A DNA stretch of 64,000 nt from Thermoproteota archaeon (lineage in GTDB: Archaea > Thermoproteota > Thermoprotei_A > Sulfolobales > Pyrodictiaceae): positions 1 to 64,000 of the forward strand of contig JAADEY010000018.1 of assembly GCA_013153145.1 (NCBI GenBank), given 5' to 3'. The notes beneath the pieces were generated by a model. It did no database searches. It saw nothing but the letters and a program-made list of their open reading frames with translations, and was not told the DNA's origin. A program made the position numbers and the translations under genes. Numbering within the stretch: position 1 is the stretch's first letter; each line of letters opens with the position of its first letter. Below, one piece after another: positions 8,695-16,317 of the stretch.

Positions 8695-10223
8695 AGCAGT
8701 CTACGGTAGGCCTCTATGATCCAACCCTCATCCTCTCTAGGGTGTTTTATTCTACCATGCAGCTCCTGTACATAGCTTCTACCGAGCCTAAGCGCCTGCT
8801 CCGCGTATGCAAGCTCCCTCCCGAGGTATGCTGCGTGGTCAAGCAGGGTTACCATCCCGCGTGCGATGGCCGCCCGGTAGGCCTCCTCGGCGCTCCTAGC
8901 CCTGACCGTGTCCACTACTTCGCCACCCCGGATCCTCGTGACGTGTATGAGTCCATCCTCTAGGTAGATGTAGAGGTCGCCGCTGGGGTCGCGGCGGAAT
9001 GGCTGCATCCTGGCCCTCCACGCATCTACAACTACACCCTTCTCCGCCGGCCGGTAGCCTGTCACTGGCTTCTTCTCCTTGATGGCGAGCAGGTTGGCTC
9101 CAATGTTTTTCGGGGTTGTCGACATGCTGAGGGCTATTGAGACCATTGCGGCGGCTATCATTGCCTCGTCGGCGGCGCCCCTAGCCTTCCAGCTCTCCTC
9201 GCTCACGAGCATAATGCTTGCCCCCGCCTCCGCGAAGATGCTTGTCGCGAGTGCCACTGCCCCAAGACTGTCGGCGTCCAGTAGCTCGTAGATGTTGCCT
9301 ATGCCTGCGAGGAGGGGGGTCTTGAGGCTCCGTGAAGCCTCTATATAGGCCTCAATGCTGCGTGCAAGGCCTCTAAGCGGGGGCTCGACGACCGGATCCG
9401 CCACGGGTATCAGTCCATGCCTCTCAGCCTTCTCGGCCAGCGATGCAAGGATCTTGACACGCTGGTGGGGAGGCATTGCGTCAAGGCTTCCAGGCTCGGC
9501 TGGGATTAGGACCACGCAGGTCTCCTTCGGGAGCCTCGGGGCCACGTAGTCTATGTTGCCGGGGTGTAGTGAGAGGATTATCGAGGCCCCCTCATTGGCG
9601 GCCTCTACGAGTACATCGGGGCTTGGAGAGTCAATGCCAACGCATACGCCGGCATCGAGGAGCCGTCTTAGGCGGGGCTTGATGCTCTCCCAGTCCTCGC
9701 CAGCACCGGCTCCTATGATGGTGGCATGGCAGGCTGCACGGGCCGGGGATCTATAGCTTTCAAGCCAGACAGCTATCGGCGGCGGCCGGTAGGGGAGGAG
9801 TAGGCCGCATGGAAGCCTAACACCGGTGGGCCTTACCCTTTCGAGGAGCCTTGCCGGATCTGGCTCTGCGTCTACCTTCTCGCCGGGCTCCGCCCCCTCC
9901 CTGCAGATCTTCTCGAGGGCCTCGGGTAGCGCCGTTGCATCTCTCGGCCCCTTGACGATTACTACTCCGTGTCTTGTGCTGAGCTCCCTCAGTAGGCTCG
10001 ATGGTGCCGGGTGGAGGCCTGGGAGTACGACGACGTCGTATCCCTTACGCGCAGCGTACCTCACGGCGTCTATGATCACGTCTACTGGGAGGAGTGCGGC
10101 CACGTCATAGTCTGCGACATATACGTGGACTTCTTTGCAGCCTCTGGCCTGTGAGGCGGACTTCTTAACTATTTCTGCGGCCAGCCTGCCCGTGACTAGT
10201 AGTATGCGCACACTCCTCTCCAA
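8634..10223 (-). CDS. Dihydropteroate synthase-related protein (archaeal family)
   Basis: 529 residues matching the archaeal dihydropteroate synthase-like family: an N-terminal Rossmann-like part (VRILLVTGRLAAEIVKK) and a barrel-like part with CVGIDSPSPDVLVEAANEG, IILSLHPGNIDYV, GLIPVADPVVEPP and TPLLAGIGNIYELLDAD. The family is thought to act in pterin metabolism, but the reaction is unproven. The C-terminus is an unusual Ser/Thr-rich tail (KTTTSYSSTTGTTTSV). TTG start at 10223 follows AGGAGTG. The last 61 bases overlap the convergent glycoside hydrolase gene; the tail residues fall in that overlap. Confidence 0.75.
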   Translation of the reverse strand: MERSVRILLVTGRLAAEIVKKSASQARGCKEVHVYVADYDVAALLPVDVIIDAVRYAARKGYDVVVLPGLHPAPSSLLRELSTRHGVVIVKGPRDATALPEALEKICREGAEPGEKVDAEPDPARLLERVRPTGVRLPCGLLLPYRPPPIAVWLESYRSPARAACHATIIGAGAGEDWESIKPRLRRLLDAGVCVGIDSPSPDVLVEAANEGASIILSLHPGNIDYVAPRLPKETCVVLIPAEPGSLDAMPPHQRVKILASLAEKAERHGLIPVADPVVEPPLRGLARSIEAYIEASRSLKTPLLAGIGNIYELLDADSLGAVALATSIFAEAGASIMLVSEESWKARGAADEAMIAAAMVSIALSMSTTPKNIGANLLAIKEKKPVTGYRPAEKGVVVDAWRARMQPFRRDPSGDLYIYLEDGLIHVTRIRGGEVVDTVRARSAEEAYRAAIARGMVTLLDHAAYLGRELAYAEQALRLGRSYVQELHGRIKHPREDEGWIIEAYRRLLYGSKTTTSYSSTTGTTTSV

Positions 10224-10246
10224 GGCAACACTCCTGACAGGTTTGG

Positions 10247-10257
10247 GGTTTTATTGC
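10247..10257 (-). promoter_or_regulatory. TATA box for dihydropteroate synthase-like gene
   Basis: On the minus strand the sequence reads gcaataaaacc, about 25-34 bases before the TTG start at 10223. Spacing implies a very short leader. The rest of the 217-base gap to nrdD carries a small inverted repeat (cgggt-atc-acccg near 10279-10291) and no gene that I can support. Confidence 0.4.
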
Positions 10258-10440
10258 TGAGCTTGTGGACGGTAGCCCTACCGGGTATCACCCGTGTTTG
10301 TCCCCTCCTCGTGGTATTACTGTGTTATAATCGGGTTTAGGATTGAGCTCTCACGATATTATCTGGTATTACGCTAGCAGCCATCATGGGCAAGGTTATA
10401 GCTATAGGGGTGCAAATAACTATACTCGGATTGGTACCCG

Positions 10441-12351
10441 ATGCTGCCGCTTACACGTATAAGGGAGGCGACGACAGCTATAGTTGAGGAGTACATGGTC
10501 GGGAAGAGCGGTAGTGTGAAGGAGAACGCTAACAAGTACCCTGGCCCGACCGGTCTGCTTAGCTATGTTGCTGAGAGGGCGCTGGAGAGCCTGGTCTATA
10601 CCGAGCTGCCGGAGAGGGTTGCGAAGCTTCACCTCGACGGAGTGATATACGTGCATAAGCTCCCCTACAGCCTCTTCATACCCTATTGCGCGGGGCATAG
10701 CATTAGGAGGCTTCTAGTGAAGGGGCTCAAGACGCCGATGATAACCGCCAGGCCGGCCAGGCACTACGACACCTTCGTCGACCATGTGGCGAACTACCTT
10801 ATAACCATGCAGCACTACTTCAGCGGCGCGCAGGCCTTCGGCGCCGTCGAGCTCTACGCGGGGCCCTTCATAAGGCGTGATGGGCTGGGCTACAGGGCTG
10901 TCAAGCAGGGTGCTCAGAGGCTCATCTATAACCTCAACTTCCCGAGCAGGGTTGGGATGCAGACGCCGTTCACCAACTTCACCGTGATCCTAGACGCTGC
11001 TAAGAGGATGATTGAGGGCGACACAGCCATCTACGCGGGGAAGGATACCGGGGAGCCGCTGGCAGACTACCTTGAGGAGGCAAAGATGTTCGTGAGGGCT
11101 ATGGCCGAGATACATGCCGAGGGTGATGCGGCCGGCAGGCCATTCACGTTCCCGATACTCACCTACATGACGACCAGCAAGATACTCTACGAGGACCCCG
11201 AGGTCTTTGAGGCTGTCTTCGGGGCTGCTGCCAGGAAGGGGACGGGGTACTGGCTGAATACGAGGGTCGTGAACCCCGATGCGGCATTCAGCATGTGTTG
11301 TAGGCTTGTGATACTCAAGGAGGAGTTGAAGGAGGCTGCTAAGACGGGTACGCCGATGAGGCTTAGGCTCGCCAGGAGGGCTGTGGAGGAGGCCAGGGAG
11401 GAGCGGCTTAGGGCCCTGGAGAGGCAGCGGATGGGCGGCCTCTGGGCCATGCCCGATATAACTGGGAGCAAGGCGGTGATCACCCTGAACCTCCCAAGGA
11501 TAGTGCTTGAGAGTGGTAGGGATGACGCGGCGTTTGAGGAGAAGCTCCTGGAGGTGCTGGAGGTCGTCCGGGAGGGCCTCCTCTGGTTCACGTACCGCTA
11601 CGCTAGGCAGGCTGCTGAGAACCCCGGCTTCTACATGATGCCCCTCGAGTACGTCCCGGAGGTCTTCCAGGTAACCGGCACACCATACTTCCTGACAGTC
11701 GGTGTCCTAGGACTGCCTGAGGCTGCTGCACTGATGACCGGTGATCCGCAGGCATGGTACTCTAGCAGGAAGACTAGGCTCGAGATGGCTGCATGGATGA
11801 GGAGGATTGTTGAGATGGTTGTGGTTGAGACTAGGAGGTGGAGCAGGGAGACCGGTATACCCTTCAACGTCGAGGAGGTTCCTGGCGAGAGTGCGGCGGC
11901 GAAGCTGGCCTCAAGGGATGCGAAGAGGTATCCGGAGGTGCTCGAATACCTCCCCGACAAGGAGTACCCGATATACAGCACCAGTATAGCGCCGTACTAC
12001 GCACCGCTGGAGCTCTGGGAGCGCGTAGAGATAGAGGAGACGGTGCAGCCAGTCTTCACCGGCGGGGTGATCATGCACATCTTCCTCGGAGAGCAGCCCG
12101 ACCCAGAGGCCCTAGCAAGCCTAACAAGGAAGCTGACCGCAAACACCAGGCTAATCTACTGGAGCTACACCCCAGCGATAACAGTCTGCCCCAACTGCGG
12201 CTACAACACCGTCGGCATCATCGAGACATGCCCCAAGTGCGGCCACGAGACCGAGATATGGAGCAGGATAATAGGCTACTATAGGCCGCTGAAGCGCTGG
12301 CACCCAGCAAGGGCACGCGAGTTCCACTACAGGTATCATTACACCATCTAG
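10441..12351 (+). CDS. nrdD: Anaerobic ribonucleoside-triphosphate reductase (class III)
   Basis: Reduces ribonucleotides to deoxyribonucleotides using a glycyl radical. Seen: the substrate-fold start VKENANKYPGPTGLLSYVAE (about residues 23-42), AFSMCCRL near 285 with the likely active-site Cys, a Zn site CPNCGY...CPKCGH (about 583-601), and the C-terminal radical loop SRIIGYYRPLKRWHPAR, whose Gly fits the radical site. The 636-residue protein starts directly at the catalytic fold; no N-terminal ATP-cone is visible. No nrdG activase is next to it. ATG at 10441; a TATA-like ttatag lies about 40 bases upstream. Confidence 0.9.
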   Translation: MLPLTRIREATTAIVEEYMVGKSGSVKENANKYPGPTGLLSYVAERALESLVYTELPERVAKLHLDGVIYVHKLPYSLFIPYCAGHSIRRLLVKGLKTPMITARPARHYDTFVDHVANYLITMQHYFSGAQAFGAVELYAGPFIRRDGLGYRAVKQGAQRLIYNLNFPSRVGMQTPFTNFTVILDAAKRMIEGDTAIYAGKDTGEPLADYLEEAKMFVRAMAEIHAEGDAAGRPFTFPILTYMTTSKILYEDPEVFEAVFGAAARKGTGYWLNTRVVNPDAAFSMCCRLVILKEELKEAAKTGTPMRLRLARRAVEEAREERLRALERQRMGGLWAMPDITGSKAVITLNLPRIVLESGRDDAAFEEKLLEVLEVVREGLLWFTYRYARQAAENPGFYMMPLEYVPEVFQVTGTPYFLTVGVLGLPEAAALMTGDPQAWYSSRKTRLEMAAWMRRIVEMVVVETRRWSRETGIPFNVEEVPGESAAAKLASRDAKRYPEVLEYLPDKEYPIYSTSIAPYYAPLELWERVEIEETVQPVFTGGVIMHIFLGEQPDPEALASLTRKLTANTRLIYWSYTPAITVCPNCGYNTVGIIETCPKCGHETEIWSRIIGYYRPLKRWHPARAREFHYRYHYTI

Positions 12352-12425
12352 CCGGCAGGGATGACAAGATAAAAACCCGCAATAGGAGTAAGTGTTCTGA
12401 CACGGGCCATAAGCCCCGCCTGGAC

Positions 12426-12513
12426 GCGGGGGTGCCCGAGCCAGGTCTAAGGGGGCGGGCTCAAGACCCGCTGGCGTAGGCCGGCGTGGGTTCAAATCCC
12501 ACCCCCCGCACCA
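12426..12513 (+). tRNA. tRNA-Leu (anticodon CAA)
   Basis: Class II tRNA. Acceptor GCGGGGG (12426-12432) pairs with CCCCCGC (12503-12509), discriminator A, and CCA encoded at 12511-12513. Anticodon stem GCGGG/CCCGC encloses loop CTCAAGA, anticodon CAA. The variable arm is long and the T arm is GTGGG-TTCAAAT-CCCAC. No intron. A gataaaaacc element at about 12369-12378 may be its promoter. Confidence 0.95.
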
Positions 12514-12651
12514 AGTCCCTAGAACCCCTTTATCCACGTGGCCCGAAGACCTGTGCTCCTGGGTGAAGGCTTCAATCTAGTTCTTCTTGGCTTTTGACTG
12601 TGTGTTCTCCTATTTTCACGGGGGTTGTAGAATAGGGGAGGTGGCTGGTAT

Positions 12652-12730
12652 TGGTGCGGCGGCCGGGATTTGACCCCGGGGTCACCGGCTTGGGAGGCCG
12701 GCGTCCTAGTCCAGGCTAGACGACCGCCGC
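12652..12730 (-). tRNA. tRNA-Gly (anticodon CCC)
   Basis: Reads leftward. Acceptor GCGGCGG (12730-12724) pairs with CCGCCGC (12662-12656), discriminator A at 12655, CCA encoded at 12654-12652. Anticodon stem CCGGC/GCCGG with loop CTCCCAA gives anticodon CCC. T loop TCAAAT. A gataaacttta block at 12765-12775 lies at about the right distance upstream to be its TATA box. Confidence 0.95.
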
Positions 12731-12906
12731 GCCCGTGGATTGGTGGGGTCTTCTGGGAGGGCTGGATAAACTTTATGGTCTGGGGTGGTGAGTGGCAAGC
12801 ATGGCCCCCGGTGATGTTAAGAGGGTCTCTTGAGTGGTGAAGAGAGCCGGAAAGGCTGAGGGGCTCTGATTGTGCTTTGATTCCTAGGTTGTGAGAATTT
12901 GAGGTG

Positions 12907-12978
12907 TGCCGCCGCGGGGATTCGAACCCCGGACCGCCCGGTCTTCAGCCGGGCGCTCTCCCGCTGAGCTACGGCGGC
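12907..12978 (-). tRNA. tRNA-Phe (anticodon GAA)
   Basis: Acceptor GCCGCCG (12978-12972) pairs with CGGCGGC (12914-12908), discriminator A at 12907; the CCA end is not encoded. Anticodon stem CCCGG/CCGGG with loop CTGAAGA gives GAA. T arm CGGGG-TTCGAAT-CCCCG. No intron. A taaaa-like stretch near 13010-13017 (minus strand aaaataacc) is a plausible TATA box. This tRNA is the substrate class for Taw3, encoded near 46.4 kb. Confidence 0.95.
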
Positions 12979-13052
12979 CTCCATTATTCGTGTTGGCGTG
13001 GCTCCAGGGGTTATTTTGGTTTTGTGGCTGTGGTAGTTCCGGTCTAGTGTGC

Positions 13053-14468
13053 ATGGGTTTTCGTCTTTCTCGGCTCTGTTTCTTCCCTGGCGGGGTTGTT
13101 GTGAGGCTTGTCTGTGTTGAGGAGGGCGAGGTAGGGGCTTTTGTGAGGCTTGTCTCTAGGCTTGGTTGTAGTTGTAGGGTTGTCTGTAGTGGGGGTGTAT
13201 GTAGGGTTTACCTGGAGTATGTACCCTCCTCGCTAAGGGTCTTGAAGGGCTTCGCCGCCTGGATAGGGTATCTCCTTGGCCGTTGCAGGCCCGTGGTGCC
13301 GGTGCCTGCGGCTAGTCTGCCTGGGCTGCCGGGCCTGCTTGGGGCGGTGCATGTCAGTGATGGCGGTGATGTGTGTTTTGAGCGTGTGGGGGGTGGTAGT
13401 GTATGCCTGCCCGTTGACGTCTTCTGGAGCCATATGGGGGTGTTCGGGTCTACCGGCTCGGGTAAGTCGACGACCACGGCGTATGTGGTCTCGAGGCTTG
13501 CGTCATGCGGAGTGGTTGGGGTAGTGTTTGACTGGCATGGTGAGTATAGGGGTCTCCTAGGGGCCTTCGGGTCAGGGTTCTACGAGTATAGCTATCCTGG
13601 CCTGCCGCGTCTCCCCCTCCTCCCAGGCGGAGATGTCGATGCAGCTGTTGATGTGTTTAGTGATGTGCTTGGGTTAAGCGATAACCAGGCCTTGTTGATG
13701 CTCGATCTCCTGGAGTCGATTAGGAGTTACTGCTTAACGGGTGAGTTGAGGGGTAGACTGGGGATCCTGCTCCAGCTCGGTGGAGGGCCTCCCAGAGCCC
13801 TTGACGATGTCTGCAGGGGTGGGGAGGGCTCGTTGAGGGGGTTTATGAGGCTCGTCATGGAGCTCTACAATAGGCTTTATGTCGTCGAGTCGAGGGGGGA
13901 GAAGGAGGCATGGGCGGCCCTCCTCCGCAGGCTTAGGATGGCTCTCCGCGAGCCCGGTCTCTTCAGCTTAGAGGCCGGCAGCTTGGAGGATGTAGTCCAG
14001 CTCCCCTCAGAGGGGATAGTGGTCTTCAACCTCTCGAGGATAAGGAGTGGGAGGAGCAGGGCACTCTACGCACTCCTCCTAGCCCGCCTACTCTACGAGG
14101 AAGCCTACCGCACCAACCGCCTAATGAACACAGTCTTGGTCTTCGAGGAGGCGCACAACCTAAACCCGCGCCGCGGCGGGATGACCGGCGGTGTGCTTAG
14201 CCGCCTGGCGGAGGAGGCACGGAAGTATAGACTCGGCATAATAGTTGTTGACCAGTCACCGGGCTTGCTGGACAAGTCGCTCCTCGCAAACCTAAACACT
14301 GTCATAATGCATCGAGTACACTCGAGCAGGGATCTCGAGGCACTAAAGAGTGTAGCCCCCTCCTCAAGGGAGCTCGAGAAGACGCTGCCAACGCTGAGGA
14401 CGGGCGAGGCAATACTGGCCTCAACGGCGCTCCCAGCACCCGTACCAATAATTATCAGGGCCAGGTAG
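13053..14468 (+). CDS. HerA/VirB4-like ATPase
   Basis: P-loop ATPase of the HerA-FtsK group, about 471 residues from the ATG at 13053. Walker A is GVFGSTGSGKSTTTAYVV (about residues 128-145), Walker B is VLVFEEAHNL (about 361-370), with the downstream VVDQSPGLLDKSLLANLNT typical of HerA-type motors. Family members translocate double-stranded DNA. The upstream frame stays open but crosses the antisense tRNA-Phe, so a longer start is not credible; GTG at 13101 is another candidate. No NurA, Mre11 or Rad50 is adjacent. The first half is markedly G/T-rich on this strand, giving many Val, Gly and Cys residues. Confidence 0.75.
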   Translation: MGFRLSRLCFFPGGVVVRLVCVEEGEVGAFVRLVSRLGCSCRVVCSGGVCRVYLEYVPSSLRVLKGFAAWIGYLLGRCRPVVPVPAASLPGLPGLLGAVHVSDGGDVCFERVGGGSVCLPVDVFWSHMGVFGSTGSGKSTTTAYVVSRLASCGVVGVVFDWHGEYRGLLGAFGSGFYEYSYPGLPRLPLLPGGDVDAAVDVFSDVLGLSDNQALLMLDLLESIRSYCLTGELRGRLGILLQLGGGPPRALDDVCRGGEGSLRGFMRLVMELYNRLYVVESRGEKEAWAALLRRLRMALREPGLFSLEAGSLEDVVQLPSEGIVVFNLSRIRSGRSRALYALLLARLLYEEAYRTNRLMNTVLVFEEAHNLNPRRGGMTGGVLSRLAEEARKYRLGIIVVDQSPGLLDKSLLANLNTVIMHRVHSSRDLEALKSVAPSSRELEKTLPTLRTGEAILASTALPAPVPIIIRAR

Positions 14469-14490
14469 GGGCCTCCCGCGGGAGAAGCGC

Positions 14491-15060
14491 TTGCCCACGC
14501 CCACCCCACTCCTAGTCTACCGGGTAGGCTACGTCGAGGAGCACGCCCTAGAATCACTCCTTGCAGGGCTCCGCTCGGCATACAAGAGCCACAAAGCAGT
14601 CTACGTCGGCGACATCGAGCCACCGGTCACAGCCTACAACTGGCGCAGGAGACAATACGACAGCACAACCTTGCTCCACACACTACTCAAGAAGACATCA
14701 CCTCACGCCCCAACACTATTCGTTGCAGGCGTCGACGCCTACGCAGACAACCTAAACTTCGTCTTCGGAGAAGCACTCCTCGGCCAGGGAGCAGCAATAG
14801 TATACACGCCGAGACTGAAGCCCGAATTCTACGGCGACGAGCCAAACCCGCTACTCTACATAGAACGCCTAATCAAAGAATCACTACACGAACTAGGACA
14901 CGCCTTCGGCCTCCGCCACTGCCCGACACCGGGATGCGTAATGAACTTCAGCAACTCAATCCTAGAGGTCGACGAGAAGAAGCCAGCATACTGCCAGAGA
15001 TGCGCCGAGATACTAGCCGAGAACGGCGTCCTGGTGAACGAGGAGTACATACTAGCCTAG
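14491..15060 (+). CDS. amzA: Archaemetzincin zinc metalloprotease
   Basis: A 189-residue metzincin-type peptidase, probably cytosolic. The zinc motif HELGHAFGLRHC (about residues 131-142) is followed by PTPGCVMNFSNS (the Met-turn region) and a CQRC pair near 168-171 that, with the Cys after the third His and the CVM Cys, forms the second zinc site characteristic of archaemetzincins. TTG start at 14491 after GGGAGAAG. Its last four bases overlap the convergent archease gene. The coding strand is A/C-rich, the opposite of the neighbouring minus-strand genes, so the bias follows the DNA strand rather than the genes. Confidence 0.93.
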   Translation: MPTPTPLLVYRVGYVEEHALESLLAGLRSAYKSHKAVYVGDIEPPVTAYNWRRRQYDSTTLLHTLLKKTSPHAPTLFVAGVDAYADNLNFVFGEALLGQGAAIVYTPRLKPEFYGDEPNPLLYIERLIKESLHELGHAFGLRHCPTPGCVMNFSNSILEVDEKKPAYCQRCAEILAENGVLVNEEYILA

Positions 15061-15500
15061 ATGTCAACGACGAACTGCACCATCCACAAGCCATCAAGCC
15101 TACGAATACACATCTGCGCGTAGGTAACAGCCTTAACAATAGTCCTATACTCATGCCTCTCGGGGTCGAACACCTCACCGCATCCCTCACCCTCAACAAC
15201 ATAGCCCCCATCAGTCTTCTCTATCCTATCAACACGGAACCTGGAGAACACCAGCCCCTCCGCGTCAAAGTAGAAGAGGAACTCCTCAACCCACCTATAC
15301 AACGCGTTCTCGAGATCAGTCCCCTCAACCCTCACACGCTTACAGACCCTCGGCTCAACCCTCGAAGTATCAGTAATCACCTCGAAGACGCCCCGAGCAG
15401 CATTAGCGAAGGCCTCCTCTAGGCTCCTCCCATAAGCCCTCACAAGCACATCAGCCGTGTGCTCGCAGAGCTCAAAGGGCTTAAACCCAGCCTCCCCCAT
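15057..15500 (-). CDS. Archease (tRNA ligase RtcB cofactor)
   Basis: 147 residues with the archease fold: FELCEHTADVLVRAYG near the start, SLEEAFANAARGVFEVI, LENALYRWVEEFLFYFDAEG in the middle and EYRTIVKAVTYAQM near 117-130. The conserved EHTAD and the EH-KAVT segment carry the acidic and His residues expected to bind Ca/metal. Archease speeds guanylylation of the RNA ligase RtcB, which joins tRNA exons and other RNAs. Placed near intron-bearing tRNA-Lys, which fits but does not prove a role in its maturation. Confidence 0.9.
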   Translation of the reverse strand: MGEAGFKPFELCEHTADVLVRAYGRSLEEAFANAARGVFEVITDTSRVEPRVCKRVRVEGTDLENALYRWVEEFLFYFDAEGLVFSRFRVDRIEKTDGGYVVEGEGCGEVFDPERHEYRTIVKAVTYAQMCIRRLDGLWMVQFVVDI

Positions 15501-15558
15501 ACAAGCCCCTAATAGTGTATGAGGCTACAAGCGATTATTAGCCTAATTCAAGTGGCTG

Positions 15559-15667
15559 TGGCGGGCCGGCCGGGATTCGAACCCGGGACTTCCGCCCACC
15601 ACGGCGCACGGCCGCGGAGGTCAACGGGTTAAAAGCCCGCCGCTCTGCCTGGCTGAGCTACCGGCCC
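15559..15667 (-). tRNA. tRNA-Lys (anticodon TTT) with insert in variable region
   Basis: Acceptor GGGCCGG (15667-15661) pairs with CCGGCCC (15569-15563), discriminator G at 15562, CCA encoded at 15561-15559. Anticodon stem GCGGG/CCCGT with loop CTTTTAA gives TTT. T arm CCGGG-TTCGAAT-CCCGG. Between the anticodon stem and T stem there are 37 bases (15623-15587) instead of about 5, so about 32 bases are extra and probably a non-canonical intron cut by the archaeal splicing endonuclease. Confidence 0.92.
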
Positions 15668-15705
15668 AGCCAAATGGGATGCTGTGGCAGAACCCCTCAT
15701 AAACC

Positions 15706-16317
15706 CTAACCCGCCAGTAGACCAGCCAGCCTCCTAGAAAGCCTAGACGCAACCCTACCAGCAGTGTAGAGAGGCTCCGGCACCCTACTATACAGCTGCA
15801 GGCTGCAGAGGAGCCTCGCAGCCTCCCCATAACTGCCTCCTACAACAGCAACATATAACTCCCTGCCCCTACCGCACACAAGCCTACGAAGAAGAGAATA
15901 CACAACCTCGACCCTCACAAACCGCTCCCGCCAGTCAACAAAATGCCTGCGGAGAGCCCACCCAATAGCATCAATATCGGGCCAATACATGTGAACAGAG
16001 GCTATAGGTACACGGAGCCTCCTCCAAGCCTCAACCAGATCAGCAACATTAAACCCTGCGAAGATAGGCGTGTCAACAACAACCAGGACGGGCTCTACGC
16101 CAAGCCCCTCCACAAGACTAACAAGGGAATCAGTAGCATCCACCCCATCAACCTCGACGAGCGAAAAGCCGAGCCTAACCGGAACCCAGCCCCACCCCTC
16201 ACACCTACAGTGAACGGCGCCACAGAGCACTGTGTACCTCCAACCCCTCTTAAAGAAGCCATCATCAACCCCTACCACGCAGTCTCCGCAGAACCCTTCC
16301 GAGCAGCGGATCAACAC
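15706..16317 (-). CDS. DUF99 (UPF0215) family protein
   Basis: About 203 residues. Family landmarks: VVGVDDGFFKRG near residues 14-25, DATDSLVSLVEGLGVEPVLVVVDTPIFAGFNVADL (about 60-94), with acidic residues suggesting a nuclease-like (endonuclease V-related) fold; the activity is unproven. The frame overlaps the end of cdc6 by 53 bases; GTG codons just before VGVDDG would shorten or remove the overlap. It follows cdc6 on the same strand and may be co-transcribed. The coding strand is extremely G/T-rich. Confidence 0.8.
   Translation of the reverse strand: MLIRCSEGFCGDCVVGVDDGFFKRGWRYTVLCGAVHCRCEGWGWVPVRLGFSLVEVDGVDATDSLVSLVEGLGVEPVLVVVDTPIFAGFNVADLVEAWRRLRVPIASVHMYWPDIDAIGWALRRHFVDWRERFVRVEVVYSLLRRLVCGRGRELYVAVVGGSYGEAARLLCSLQLYSRVPEPLYTAGRVASRLSRRLAGLLAG

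Noticed and set aside
10360-10400. C-box-like atgatgg on the minus strand
   Set aside because: No box D at a fitting distance and no closing stem.
12906-13052. N-terminal extension of the HerA-like ORF
   Set aside because: This part of the open frame is the antisense of tRNA-Phe plus its promoter; translation there is implausible.
15598-15620. Insert of tRNA-Lys as a class II variable arm
   Set aside because: Anticodon TTT, discriminator G and the other arms are those of a class I tRNA-Lys, so an intron is the better explanation.
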